A DNA stretch of 43,880 nt from CALLMM01 sp964429855 (GCA_964429855.1 CAYSDM010000046.1:1-43880); one strand, 5' to 3'. Shown: positions 1 through 8,857, counted from the first letter of the stretch. Numbers and translations: made by a program. The notes: a model not told the origin generated them from the sequence alone.

Positions 1-899
1 TCTACTACGGGAAACTGGAAGGCGCGCCCACGCAGCCGGGCGAAGGCGCGGCAGCCCTGGCATTCCGAGCCACGCGCACGCCGGGCACAACGCTCAAAGA
101 GTTCTCCGCCGCGCTGGCTCGGCAACCGCTGAAGTTCCATCCGGGCGAAGGTTACCAGTATGGTCACAGCATTGACATCCTCGGCCGCTACATCGAGGCG
201 GTGGCCGGCAAGCCATTGGACCAAGTGCTGAAAGAGCGACTGTTCGGCCCGTTGAAAATGGTGGACACCGATTTCTGGGTGCCGCCGGCCAAGGCAGGCC
301 GCATTTGCCAGATTTACCGGCAACCGAAGCCCGGTGTGCTCGAACCGGGCCGCGACGCCGGCAACCCCACCACCCAACCCACGCTGTTTCTCGGCGGACA
401 CGGCTTGTTCAGCACCATTGGCGACTACGAGCGGTTCTGCCGGATGATCCTCAATCGCGGCGAGTTGGACGGCGTCCGCGTGCTGAAACCGGAGACAGTG
501 GATCTCATCTTCCAGAACCATCTCAAGACGCCGACCATGAAGTACGGTCTCGGCGGCGCGGTGAACGGCGAGGGCAGCTACGGCTGGGGCGGCGCGAACG
601 GCACCCAGTTCGTGATTGAGCGCAAGCACAACTTCTGCGCGCTCTTCATGGTCCAGACGCAGGGTTACAAGGCGCCGACCTATCCGGCCTTCCTCGGGCT
701 GGCTCAGGAAGCCGCCGGCATCGCGGGCGGACGCGCAGGCATGCCCGGCGGAGGCGCGTTCCGGCAGCGCGACAAGAACGGCGACGGCAAACTCGACCGC
801 ACCGAACTGCCCGGCGCATTGTTCGACCGTCTCGACGCGAACAAAGACGGCTTCGTGACCGAGGAAGAACTGAAAACACTCTGGAGAACCCGACCATGA
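1..899 (+). CDS. Class C beta-lactamase-like serine hydrolase with C-terminal EF-hand pair (5' partial)
   Basis: The frame is open from base 3, so the start and the SxxK nucleophile motif lie outside the window. What remains is the C-terminal part of a serine beta-lactamase/EstB-type esterase. It has PGEGYQYGHSIDILGRYIE, where Y-G-H stands for the usual Y-x-N, then LGGHGLFSTIGDYERFC and YGWGGANGTQF, the usual third active-site region. The last 45 residues hold two EF-hand calcium loops, DKNGDGKLDRTE and DANKDGFVTEEE. Its TGA overlaps the ATG of the next, related gene (ATGA at 896-899), so the two are probably co-translated. The substrate is unknown: members of this family range from esterases to peptidases. 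Secretion is inferred from the family and the EF-hands, because the signal peptide region is missing. Confidence 0.85.
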   Translation, partial: YYGKLEGAPTQPGEGAAALAFRATRTPGTTLKEFSAALARQPLKFHPGEGYQYGHSIDILGRYIEAVAGKPLDQVLKERLFGPLKMVDTDFWVPPAKAGRICQIYRQPKPGVLEPGRDAGNPTTQPTLFLGGHGLFSTIGDYERFCRMILNRGELDGVRVLKPETVDLIFQNHLKTPTMKYGLGGAVNGEGSYGWGGANGTQFVIERKHNFCALFMVQTQGYKAPTYPAFLGLAQEAAGIAGGRAGMPGGGAFRQRDKNGDGKLDRTELPGALFDRLDANKDGFVTEEELKTLWRTRP

Positions 900-1927
900 A
901 AACCATCACAACAATCGCTCTTTCAGTCATCCTCACCTGCCTGACTCTTTCGGCGCAGGCAGCGCCCCCCACGCCCGAACAGTTGGACGCGGCGCGACGT
1001 TACAGCGAGTCATTCGGTGGACAGGCGATGGTGGTGATGTGGGACGGGAAGATCGTCTTCGAAAGCTATGCCAACGGCGGCGGAAAGGACCGCCTCCAGG
1101 CTCTGGCCAGCGGGACGAAGAGTTTCGTTGGCGTAGTGGCCGTGGCGGCGGTCGAGGACGGCTTGATCCGGCTGGACGACAGGGCGTGCGAGTCGCTGAC
1201 GGAATGGAAAACTGATCCACTCAAATCTCAAATCACCTACCGGCAATTGCTCACGCTGACCAGTGGCCTGACCGCGGGCGAGCGCGGCAGCGCGATCCGC
1301 TCGCCCGGCTGGAAGGAGATCGTAGCGAAACCGATGACCGGCAAACCGGGAGGGCAATTTGAGTACGGCGCCTATCATCTCTGCGCGTTTGCCGAGGCGC
1401 TGCAACGACGGCTCAAGAACGAAACCTTTGAAAAGTATCTGGCGCGTCGCGTCCTCCAACCGCTCGGCATCAAGCTCGCATGGCAGATCCGCTGTGCAGA
1501 TGGCAACCCCCAGGTGGGCGGCGGCGGCGCAATGACAGCACGCGACTGGGCCGTATTCGGCGAGTTTGTGCGCCAGGGCGGGACATGGAACGGCAAACCA
1601 ATCATCCGCAAGGAACTCCTTGCCGAATGTTGGCAGGGCACAACTCCGAACCCGGCGTACGGTTTGACCTGGTGGCTGAAGAAGCCCGTTTCAGACCCCA
1701 TCCTTCGCCGCATACCCATCCTCCAGCACGAAATGGGTGAACTTGTGCGCTCAGACTGGTTGCCGGACGACCTGTTCATGGCGGCCGGCGCGGGCAAGCA
1801 ACGGCTCTATGTGACGCCATCGCTAAAGCTGGTCATCGTCCGGCAGGGCGAGTTCCTCGGCAGCCGCCGCTTCAGTGACGCTAAATTCCTCGAGCTGCTT
1901 CTGGGCGGGAAGGAGAAAGCCAAATGA
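896..1927 (+). CDS. Secreted class C beta-lactamase-like serine hydrolase
   Basis: A 343-residue protein with a clear Sec signal peptide (TIALSVILTCLTLSAQAA, cut near residue 22). The nucleophile motif is S-G-T-K within ALASGTKSF, near residue 92. The second motif is FEYGAYHLCAF, with Y-G-A in place of Y-x-N. The third region is AAGAGKQRLYVTPSLKLVIV. It has no EF-hand of its own, unlike the gene just upstream. It overlaps that gene by four bases and its stop overlaps the ATG of a broken reading frame at 1924, so three genes once followed each other with ATGA couplings. It is probably a periplasmic or extracellular esterase or peptidase of the EstB/AmpC superfamily; real beta-lactamase activity is not implied. 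Confidence 0.88.
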   Translation: MKTITTIALSVILTCLTLSAQAAPPTPEQLDAARRYSESFGGQAMVVMWDGKIVFESYANGGGKDRLQALASGTKSFVGVVAVAAVEDGLIRLDDRACESLTEWKTDPLKSQITYRQLLTLTSGLTAGERGSAIRSPGWKEIVAKPMTGKPGGQFEYGAYHLCAFAEALQRRLKNETFEKYLARRVLQPLGIKLAWQIRCADGNPQVGGGGAMTARDWAVFGEFVRQGGTWNGKPIIRKELLAECWQGTTPNPAYGLTWWLKKPVSDPILRRIPILQHEMGELVRSDWLPDDLFMAAGAGKQRLYVTPSLKLVIVRQGEFLGSRRFSDAKFLELLLGGKEKAK

Positions 1928-2106
1928 ACAGGCCACGGATTGCCCTCCTTCTGGCTCCTACGGTGTACTTCTCCGCCGCGTGGTCGGTCGCGCAGTAGAC
2001 AACCCCATCACCTTTGCAGGTCGAACCCTTCAGGCAACTTGACCGCAACGGCGACGGCAAGCTGAGCCGGACCGAAGCGCAGAAGGTTTCCTGGAGTGAA
2101 TACCAC
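1924..2106 (+). pseudogene. Decayed start of a secreted EF-hand protein (in-frame TAG)
   Basis: An ATG overlapping the previous stop (ATGA, 1924-1927) opens MNRPRIALLLAPTVYFSAAW, a signal-peptide-like start. It ends at a TAG at 1996-1998, directly after V-A-Q, where signal peptidase would be expected to cut. Beyond the stop, in the same frame, the sequence goes on as FRQLDRNGDGKLSRTEAQKV, a good EF-hand loop like the one ending the gene at 1-899. After about 2106 no protein-like sequence is visible in this frame. The simplest reading is a third EF-hand enzyme of this operon that gained a nonsense codon and lost its body. A stop-codon readthrough gene is less likely because the frame degenerates soon after. 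Confidence 0.6.
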
Positions 2107-2448
2107 CCTCCACCGGCTCCTACGGACACTGATTTTGACGACGTGGCGTCGCGACCCGCAGACGACGAGCACACAGAATCTGGTGTCCGGGACCGCGTGA
2201 TGTCATTGTTGTCGTCGGGAGCTGGTTCGCCGCGCAGATCAGCGCATGCTCCTCCGTGTATACGGGAGACTTTCGGTCCGACCAGACTGGTTCGTATGAC
2301 CATGGTATCGCGTCGGATCGAGCCAGCGCGTGCACGGTCTACCGGGCTGTATGGGGGGTACTGAAAGAAACCTGCACACAGGACGAAGCGGTCCCCTTGA
2401 GCAGTGAACCAGACAGATCCAGGCATCGGCACATCACCAGACAGGTAC
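2107..2448. other. Gap without a recognisable gene
   Basis: Between the EF-hand remnant and the TetR promoter I see no protein-like frame, RNA gene or strong hairpin. Short open frames on both strands here have unlikely compositions and no ribosome-binding site. This may be the decayed body of the broken gene at 1924. Confidence 0.4.
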
Positions 2449-2477
2449 TTGTCAATATACCGAACGTTAGATATAAT
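2449..2477 (+). promoter_or_regulatory. Sigma-70-type promoter of the TetR/beta-helix operon with overlapping palindrome
   Basis: TTGTCA (2449-2454) and TATAAT (2472-2477) are separated by exactly 17 bases, close to the sigma-70 consensus. Between and across them lies an imperfect 20-bp palindrome at 2456-2475 centred on AACGTT (2463-2468), with 8 of 10 base pairs matching. A TetR dimer bound there would block the promoter, so autoregulation by the gene at 2510 is likely. The initiation point should fall near 2484, downstream of the TTG codon at 2477 that would otherwise give a longer frame. Confidence 0.7.
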
Positions 2478-2509
2478 TGGATAAGCAAGCGACAGGAGGT
2501 GCCGAGCCG

Positions 2510-3175
2510 ATGGTCGGCGAGGACACAGATACAGGTTCACTGCAAACCGAACAGCGTCTGCTAGACTGCGCGCTGACACTTTTCGCCGAGAAGGGCTATG
2601 CCGCCACCGGCGTTCGCGAAATCATCGAGGCAGCGGGGGTCACACGGCCCGTGCTGTACTACTACTGCGACAGCAAAGAGGGCATCTTTATCCGGATCTT
2701 GCAGACGACCCTGGGAGTAGCCTATCAGAGCCTCGGTGAAGTCCTGACGCAGCACGCGACGTGCGAAGATCGTCTGCGTGCCGTCATGCGCGGTTCCTTC
2801 GAGTTTTGCGCTTGCGACCCACGAGTTTCGCGACTCATGTTTCAGGTCCATGCGGGCCCGACGGGATCCACGGCCGCCAATCTCGTGTCGGGTCTGACGG
2901 CGCTACGCTTCGGCCTGATCGTGCAGATCATGCGCGACGGCCTGGCCGCAGGGGAGATCGTCGGAGGGGCGTCAGAGGACCTGGCGCTAATCTTCTCCAG
3001 TTTGATGGATCACCCCATTGAGGTTCTCGGACGGATGTCATCTCCGGAAGCTTGCCTGACGCCGGCTCTGGCCGACGCGCTTGTGGATGTCTTCTTCAAT
3101 GCCTTTGGAACAGGTGAGAGAAAGCCTGTGGCTTTGCCTGCCATACTCCTGGGAACAGATCAGGAAAGGAGCTAA
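2510..3175 (+). CDS. TetR/AcrR-family transcriptional regulator
   Basis: A 221-residue repressor. The N-terminal helix-turn-helix lies at about residues 12-60, with LLDCALTLFAEKGYAATGV, REIIEAAGVTRPVLYYYCDS and KEGIF as typical TetR signatures. The ligand-binding C-terminal half (about 75-221) is not close to any subfamily I recognise. I chose ATG 2510 because AGGAGGT lies 9 bases upstream (2494-2500) and because the TTG at 2477 overlaps the -10 box. The gene is 4 bases from the beta-helix gene at 3180 and probably forms an operon with it. The palindrome in its promoter suggests it controls itself and that gene. The inducer is unknown. Confidence 0.9.
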   Translation: MVGEDTDTGSLQTEQRLLDCALTLFAEKGYAATGVREIIEAAGVTRPVLYYYCDSKEGIFIRILQTTLGVAYQSLGEVLTQHATCEDRLRAVMRGSFEFCACDPRVSRLMFQVHAGPTGSTAANLVSGLTALRFGLIVQIMRDGLAAGEIVGGASEDLALIFSSLMDHPIEVLGRMSSPEACLTPALADALVDVFFNAFGTGERKPVALPAILLGTDQERS

Positions 3176-3179
3176 CGTC

Positions 3180-6116
3180 ATGATCCCTCCATCTCTGCGC
3201 TGGTGGACATTGCTTGTGACCACCGCAGCCGTTGGTCTGCTGACGGTCAGTATGCTCGGTCAGAACCGCCGCGTCCTTGTCGTTACCAATACGCGGGCAA
3301 CCGGAGACGGCTCTCTGGCCGATGCCCTGAACCGGGCGAACCTGAGCGGATCCGGCGCCACGGTGACGTTTGCCATCCCGAAGTCGGATCCCGGCTTCGA
3401 CGCGGCAGCCGGCGTATGGCGGATCAAGGTCACTTCGCCGCTTCCTCCCCTGGTCGTACCGGGCATTGTCATTGACGGTGGCAGCCAGGCTACCGCGTTC
3501 GGCGACACAAATCCGCTGGGACCCGAGATCGTGCTCGAAGGCTCCAAGACGGAGCTGGATACGGGCATAGGTCTTCTGTCCGCGCGCTGCACGGTCAAGT
3601 ACCTGTGCATCGGCGGCTTCAAACACGGCATCGTCCTCCTGGGACCGGGCTCCGCAGGGAACACCGTCGCGCGCTGCTTTCTCGGCGTAGGTCCGGACGG
3701 AAGTACTCCCATGCCCAACAACGCCGGCATCATCTTCGTGGAGGGACCCCGCGACAACGTGATCGAGGACTGCCTGGTCTCAGGGAACACGCAGCTCGGC
3801 GCGTACATGACGGGGCGCGAGACTGTCGGCAACACGCTGCGTCGCAACCGCATCGGCACCGACGCGTCCGGGCGGCGGGCCGTGCCCAACGGTATCGGCG
3901 TGATGGTTTCGCACAGCGGCGGGAATGCCATCGGCGCCGCCCAGGGCGGCAACGTCATCTCGGGCAACGCGAACGTTGGCGTCCTTCTCGTGGGCAAGTG
4001 GACCGAGACCAACACCATTCGGGGCAATCTGATCGGGACCGACCGGGACGGGGCCAGGCCGGTCCCCAACAACATCGGCATCGTGGTGAAGAGCCTGGCC
4101 AGCAAGAACATGATCGGCGGCGCAGGCAAGGGCGAGGGCAACGTCATCTCCGGCAACGTTGAGATCGGCGTGTACATCGAGGCCGCCGACGGCAACGTGA
4201 TGCACGGCAACCTGATTGGGACGGATCCCACGGGCACCAGGGCCGTCCAGGCGGACGGGATCGTGCAGGGCAACGGCGTCGAGTTCGACACGGTCGCAAA
4301 GGGCAACGTGCTGGGCGGCGACGAGCCGGGAGAGCGCAACCTCATCTCCGGACATAAGGTGTACGGCGTGGTCTACTACGGCCACTGCGAGCGCAACAGC
4401 ACCATCGGCAACTACATCGGGACCGACATCACCGGCACGAAAGCCATTCCCAACGCCACCGGCATCTGCGTGGATTGCGCCTCGCACCACAACGAGATTG
4501 CCCGCAATGTCATCTCGGGCAACATGAGCTACGGCCTCTTCTTCGTCACACGGGGGACGGAGTTCAATATGCTCGTCGGCAACAAGATCGGCACGACCGC
4601 CGCGGGCGATGCGGCGCTGCCCAACGACATCGGCATGTGCGTATCCACCGGCGCATGCCGCAATCAAATGGGAGGCCCGAAACCGGAGGACGCCAACGTG
4701 ATCTCGGGCAACACCCAGACCGGCCTCATGATCACCAACCAACTTACCGCCGAGAACGTGGTAGAGGGAAACCTGATCGGTCTGGATGGCACAGGCACGC
4801 GGGCCATTCCCAACAAGCACGGCGTACTGTTCTCGACTTATCCCGAGCGCAACATCGTACGCGGCAACACCATCTCGGGCAACTCCGCTGCGGGCGTTGT
4901 CCTCTATGAGTACTCCTCCGGCAACGAGGTCATCGGCAATCGCATCGGTACCGATCTCTCAGGCCGGCAGCCTGTGGGGAATGGGGTGGGCGTGGTGGTG
5001 GACCATTGGTCCTCCGACAACCGTATCGGCAAGCCCGGCGAGCACAACATCATACGGCACAACCTTGCAGGCGGCATCCTTGTCGGAGCGGAAGTGGGCG
5101 ACGGGAACCTTGTCAGCGACAACACCGTCACCGACAACGCCAGCGTGAACACACTCGTGGCCCCGCGCGTGAAGCAGCACCCGACTGTAGTCCACTGGCA
5201 GAAGCCCAAGGCTCCGATCCCGGCGCCGCTTCCAGCCTATATGGCAGCCGTCGGGACCGCGCCGGCCGCCACGCCCCCGAAAAGGGGGCGTCGTGAGTTC
5301 GTCGTCCGAACGAGCAAGGCTACCGGTCCGGGATCGCTGACCGAGGTACTGACTTCGGCCAACGCGGCAGGCGGTCACGCCGATATCACCTTCGACATTC
5401 CGCCCTCCGACCCGGGCTTCGAACCTGACAAGGGGATATGGCGTATCAGGATGACCGACACGCCGCCGGTGATCTCGGTGCCCGGCGTTCGCGTGGACGG
5501 TTGGTCTCAGACCCGCAGGCACGGCGACAGGAATCCCGGAGGTCCGGAGATTGTGCTGGACGGCTCGAACCACAGTGTGGAGTTCGGCATCTGCCTGTAC
5601 AACGCCTCGGAATGCGAGGTTCGAGGTCTCGTTGTTGGAGGCTTCATCGTCGGCATTCAGGTGGCCGGTCCGGGCGCGCGCTCCAATCGCATCGCCGGCA
5701 ACTACCTCGGAACCGGTCCCGACGGCCTTACGCTCTTCGGCAACTACAACGGCGTCGAGCTGGTCAGCGGCGCTCACGACAACACCGTCGGCGGGTCGGA
5801 CATCCACGACTGCAACCTCGTGTCCGGCAATGAGCACGTAGGCATCCGGATCAGCGATGCCAACATGAACCGGATTATCGGTAATCTCGTCGGTACCGAC
5901 CGAACCGGCATGAGAGCCGTGCGCAACTATGACGGCATGACAATCGAAGGCACATCCAACGGCAACGTCGTGGGCGGCTCGCGTCCCGAGGAGCGCAACA
6001 TCGTCGCGGGCAATGTCGCCTATGGCGTGGACCTCTTCGGCTGGGGCGTCACGAACAACCGCGTGCTCGGCAACTTCATCGGCACCGATGTCACAGGTCT
6101 TTTCTTTGTTGTGTAA
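3180..6116 (+). CDS. Secreted right-handed beta-helix repeat protein, two tandem domains, C-terminally truncated
   Basis: 978 residues starting at ATG 3180 (AGGAG at 3167-3171); a frame upstream to 3081 overlaps the TetR gene and is not used. An N-terminal hydrophobic stretch (WWTLLVTTAAVGLL) serves as signal peptide or anchor. Domain 1 (about 29-700) opens with TGDGSLADALNRANLSGSGA and carries eight units built on N-x-I-x-G-N-x-I-G-T-D-x-x-G-x-x-A-x-P-N, alternating with NVISGN. Domain 2 restarts near residue 703 with TGPGSLTEVLTSANAAGGHA and the same order of motifs. It has only two full units; the third breaks off as IGTDVTG followed by LFFVV and a stop. Domain 2 is thus about 276 residues against about 670 for domain 1. 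Proteins of this fold are often surface adhesins or polysaccharide-active; no catalytic residues can be assigned. Confidence 0.85.
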   Translation: MIPPSLRWWTLLVTTAAVGLLTVSMLGQNRRVLVVTNTRATGDGSLADALNRANLSGSGATVTFAIPKSDPGFDAAAGVWRIKVTSPLPPLVVPGIVIDGGSQATAFGDTNPLGPEIVLEGSKTELDTGIGLLSARCTVKYLCIGGFKHGIVLLGPGSAGNTVARCFLGVGPDGSTPMPNNAGIIFVEGPRDNVIEDCLVSGNTQLGAYMTGRETVGNTLRRNRIGTDASGRRAVPNGIGVMVSHSGGNAIGAAQGGNVISGNANVGVLLVGKWTETNTIRGNLIGTDRDGARPVPNNIGIVVKSLASKNMIGGAGKGEGNVISGNVEIGVYIEAADGNVMHGNLIGTDPTGTRAVQADGIVQGNGVEFDTVAKGNVLGGDEPGERNLISGHKVYGVVYYGHCERNSTIGNYIGTDITGTKAIPNATGICVDCASHHNEIARNVISGNMSYGLFFVTRGTEFNMLVGNKIGTTAAGDAALPNDIGMCVSTGACRNQMGGPKPEDANVISGNTQTGLMITNQLTAENVVEGNLIGLDGTGTRAIPNKHGVLFSTYPERNIVRGNTISGNSAAGVVLYEYSSGNEVIGNRIGTDLSGRQPVGNGVGVVVDHWSSDNRIGKPGEHNIIRHNLAGGILVGAEVGDGNLVSDNTVTDNASVNTLVAPRVKQHPTVVHWQKPKAPIPAPLPAYMAAVGTAPAATPPKRGRREFVVRTSKATGPGSLTEVLTSANAAGGHADITFDIPPSDPGFEPDKGIWRIRMTDTPPVISVPGVRVDGWSQTRRHGDRNPGGPEIVLDGSNHSVEFGICLYNASECEVRGLVVGGFIVGIQVAGPGARSNRIAGNYLGTGPDGLTLFGNYNGVELVSGAHDNTVGGSDIHDCNLVSGNEHVGIRISDANMNRIIGNLVGTDRTGMRAVRNYDGMTIEGTSNGNVVGGSRPEERNIVAGNVAYGVDLFGWGVTNNRVLGNFIGTDVTGLFFVV

Positions 6117-6292
6117 CCTTCGCTTATTATTCGCCCATCCTTTATACCGGTATCTCTATGGAAGTTAGATTGCTTTGTAATTTTCTAGTGCATTCAATTC
6201 CTAAATGTGTTATATTGCTAAAGATTTAGATTCGCTCCTGCTGAATGTCCTCAAACCCACGATAGTAGTCGAAGATAAGGAGGAGACCGTGT
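6117..6292. other. AT-rich junction and leader before the lipoprotein gene
   Basis: This 176-base stretch is visibly richer in A and T than both flanks. It contains a 10-bp palindrome ATACCGGTAT (6144-6153) and a TATATT box near 6212, without a convincing -35. It lies directly after the abrupt end of the beta-helix gene and before a gene of different style, so it may mark a rearrangement or assembly join as well as the lipoprotein promoter. I see no integrase, att-like direct repeat or insertion-sequence end. Confidence 0.4.
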
Positions 6293-8677
6293 ATGCGAAT
6301 TCAACGAAGACGAACCTTCATCCACCTTCCAGGAACTCTTCTGGCAGCCCTGCTTCTATTTGGCTGCGGCGGCGGTCTGGAGAATGCCTCCAGCGGCTTC
6401 TCGCGCTCGCGCGGAGTGGTTCAGCTTCCTGCCGGTATGACTGCCGCTCTGTCCACCCTCACCGTCTCCGCTCCGAACGGCTCCTCGATACGCCCCGATG
6501 GCTCCTTTGAGTATGATCGGATGCCGGGAGGAGACAGCCTGGTGATCGTTGCCAATCAGGATGGCAAGCCGGTGCTGGCGGGCTTTACGGATGGCGACAC
6601 CGCTCCCATCCAGATTAATACGCAGACGACTGCGGTGGCGATTCTGTTCTATGCCAGCGGCTCATTTACGCTTCCCCCGGATCAGCACAACAACGTTCGC
6701 AGGCTGATCGCCGCGCACGCCGCCGTCCCCCCGCTGGCGACCGCGCTGGAGCAGCGTCTGGCAGCTAATCCCGGCGCGCTGGCAGACAGGGATCCTCAGC
6801 TTCAGTCCGCGATTCAGACCGCGCTGGACTCGATGGGAGCCAATCGTTCACGGGCGGCGAAAGCGCCGACCCGCGGACGCGCCGAGGAGCCTTCCATCTC
6901 CTCACAGCTTCTGGCGCAGCCGCTGGAGGCGCAGAGCGGGATGATCGTCAGCAGTTCGGATGATCTGGTCGGGCTGCAGGTGGCAAATACGCGCCGCCGA
7001 AATCTGCTGCTGTTCATCACGCAGACAGGGTATGAGGATGCGCAGGGCGTCCGGCATGATGTAGACCTTCCGGTGGTTTCGGGAGCGTTTCCGAAAGACT
7101 GGATCGTGGCGACCAACAAGCTGGTGGGCGCGATTGGTTCTGTGGTGGATGTGGTGGCAGGCAATGGCTCCTATCAGCCGGTTATCAGCAAGCCGCCGAT
7201 CCCGCTTCCGGTGAACCCGACAACGGCGAAGAAGTCATTCTATCGCGTGACTCTGGCGGGTCCGGGAATTGATCCGGGACGCGCGCCGAAAGAGGGGGCG
7301 AAGGTTAAGACGGCGGCGACCGAGATGCTGGGGCTGGGTTTTGTCAAAGACATCTTTCTGCCCCTGCTCTTCAGCGCGCTGGACATTCATCTGAACTTCA
7401 ACGAACTGCTCAATCAGCAGGGCTTGCTGGAATCGACAAAAGGCTTGATCTCTATTCTGGCGGGCGGCGGTCATGTTGCCATCGGTCTGACCAGTTTCGA
7501 GCCAAAAGAGGTCGCCCTGTCGGTTCTGAAGACGATGACGGATGACTATGTGTTTCGTCAGGCGATTCTCAACTGGGTGACGCAGTTTCTGATCGCGCAT
7601 ACGGACATCAAGAACGTGGCTCCGATTCTGGCGGGAAATGTGGTGCTGACGCGATTGAGCTTCTTCCTGGCGATTCTGGACAAGGGATTTGCGCTGGGGG
7701 ATGCCTCGGTGACGGCGTATGACTGGGGACAGTCCAACTACTTCGAGGAGTGGGAGGTGACCGCCATTCCGCCCAGAGTGGATATTCGCCCCGGCGACTC
7801 CACCGTCATCAACTCCGAATTCGTCGTGCTGAAAGCGGAGACGCCGGTGACAGGCTCTCTGGTCTATCACTGGAAAACCGATGGCGTATACGGACATCTG
7901 CTGGATGCGAAAGGGCACTCGGGAGCGGAGTTCGATACGACGGCGGACTCGGTCAGTTACGTGGGAGACAAGCCCCCCGATACTGGAGAGCAGATTGACA
8001 AGGTGACGGTGACCATCTACAAGATTCCTACCGAAGGACCCAGTCAGCAGCGCATTAAGATCGGGAGCGCGACCGTCAACATCACCCGCAAGAAGCAGGA
8101 GCAGTACGGTCAGGTGAAGGTGAACGTCCTCTCCGCCACCGATGTGGAGTATTCGCCGGGGAACCGGACCGACTTTGCCAGACTCGTCCCGCTGGGTGAA
8201 AAAACCTACACGATGCAAAGCGCGACCAAGACCCCCTCCTCGCTCGGACAATTCATCAATTCCGCCTATTTCCACGGGACGCCTCCGAGCCGCTATACGT
8301 TTCAGTGGCATGGACACGTCCCCTCGATCTCGTCCGGGGTCTCGGTTCCCGCCAAACCGGATGGCTTTGCCGGCAGTCTCACGCTCTATCTGCCGTATGA
8401 ACTCAACGGCGTCCGATCCTCGCTCCGTTTCGAAGCGATCTCTGGAACCATTACAATCACCGGCGCCGTGGGGGATACTTTCATCACCTGGGAGGCGAAT
8501 GCCCGATTGGGGTGGGATCCTCCCAGCGACTTTACGCCTCCTGACGGAACCTATGGCTACATTGATGTAACCATCTCCGGGTACACGACTCTGGTGGACG
8601 AGAAGCGATCCGGTCGCGCCGCGGCTATGCGTTCTCTGGTCGGAAAGAGCTTTCCGCTGGGGAACACGAAGCGGTAG
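6293..8677 (+). CDS. Large lipoprotein of unknown function
   Basis: 794 residues with a lipoprotein signal: basic start MRIQRRR, hydrophobic core and lipobox LLFGC with the lipidated cysteine at residue 25, followed by GGG. AAGGAG lies 9-10 bases before the ATG. Residues 30-110 look like a small beta domain (SSIRPDGSFEYDRMPGGDSL) of the kind used to decorate a cell surface. The middle contains helical and hydrophobic stretches (about 350-480), and the C-terminal third is beta-rich with Ig-like or PKD-like features (AETPVTGSLVYHWKTDG). I do not recognise a family. It is probably attached to the outer surface or outer membrane. A terminator follows at once, so this is a single-gene unit. Confidence 0.75.
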   Translation: MRIQRRRTFIHLPGTLLAALLLFGCGGGLENASSGFSRSRGVVQLPAGMTAALSTLTVSAPNGSSIRPDGSFEYDRMPGGDSLVIVANQDGKPVLAGFTDGDTAPIQINTQTTAVAILFYASGSFTLPPDQHNNVRRLIAAHAAVPPLATALEQRLAANPGALADRDPQLQSAIQTALDSMGANRSRAAKAPTRGRAEEPSISSQLLAQPLEAQSGMIVSSSDDLVGLQVANTRRRNLLLFITQTGYEDAQGVRHDVDLPVVSGAFPKDWIVATNKLVGAIGSVVDVVAGNGSYQPVISKPPIPLPVNPTTAKKSFYRVTLAGPGIDPGRAPKEGAKVKTAATEMLGLGFVKDIFLPLLFSALDIHLNFNELLNQQGLLESTKGLISILAGGGHVAIGLTSFEPKEVALSVLKTMTDDYVFRQAILNWVTQFLIAHTDIKNVAPILAGNVVLTRLSFFLAILDKGFALGDASVTAYDWGQSNYFEEWEVTAIPPRVDIRPGDSTVINSEFVVLKAETPVTGSLVYHWKTDGVYGHLLDAKGHSGAEFDTTADSVSYVGDKPPDTGEQIDKVTVTIYKIPTEGPSQQRIKIGSATVNITRKKQEQYGQVKVNVLSATDVEYSPGNRTDFARLVPLGEKTYTMQSATKTPSSLGQFINSAYFHGTPPSRYTFQWHGHVPSISSGVSVPAKPDGFAGSLTLYLPYELNGVRSSLRFEAISGTITITGAVGDTFITWEANARLGWDPPSDFTPPDGTYGYIDVTISGYTTLVDEKRSGRAAAMRSLVGKSFPLGNTKR

Positions 8678-8698
8678 CCGCCTCTCATGTCGCAACCG

Positions 8699-8732
8699 AA
8701 CCGGGAGGGATGTGTCCTCCCGGTTCTCTTTT
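8699..8732 (+). terminator. Rho-independent terminator of the lipoprotein gene
   Basis: A perfect 10-bp stem, AACCGGGAGG (8699-8708) with CCTCCCGGTT (8716-8725), has a 7-base loop and is followed by CTCTTTT. It begins 21 bases after the stop codon. Confidence 0.88.
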
Positions 8733-8857
8733 GGAGGGATCAAACTCTGCGGCTCAAGAATCGCCCCGGCGGAACCGATAAACAGAGGAGATAGATCAGC
8801 CTCCCCGGAAACTCTATACAGAGGAGAACAACCGATACCGGGGAGAGGAGGGTATGG

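Noticed and set aside
2477..2509. TTG start for TetR at 2477
   Set aside because: It lies in the -10 box, upstream of the expected transcription start; ATG 2510 has a good site.
3081..3179. Longer start for the beta-helix gene
   Set aside because: It overlaps the TetR gene and lacks the AGGAG site that precedes ATG 3180.
3700..5100. Regular DNA repeats suggestive of a CRISPR array
   Set aside because: The repeats are imperfect, in frame, and explained by protein repeats; spacers are not unique.
3260..5837. Long minus-strand open frames inside the beta-helix gene (361, 346 and 292 codons)
   Set aside because: The compositions are unlike real proteins. The frames arise from the repetitive GC-rich coding strand, and no ribosome-binding sites are seen.
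7235..8743. 502-codon minus-strand frame across the lipoprotein gene
   Set aside because: It is a shadow frame with an implausible composition, and it runs into the terminator.
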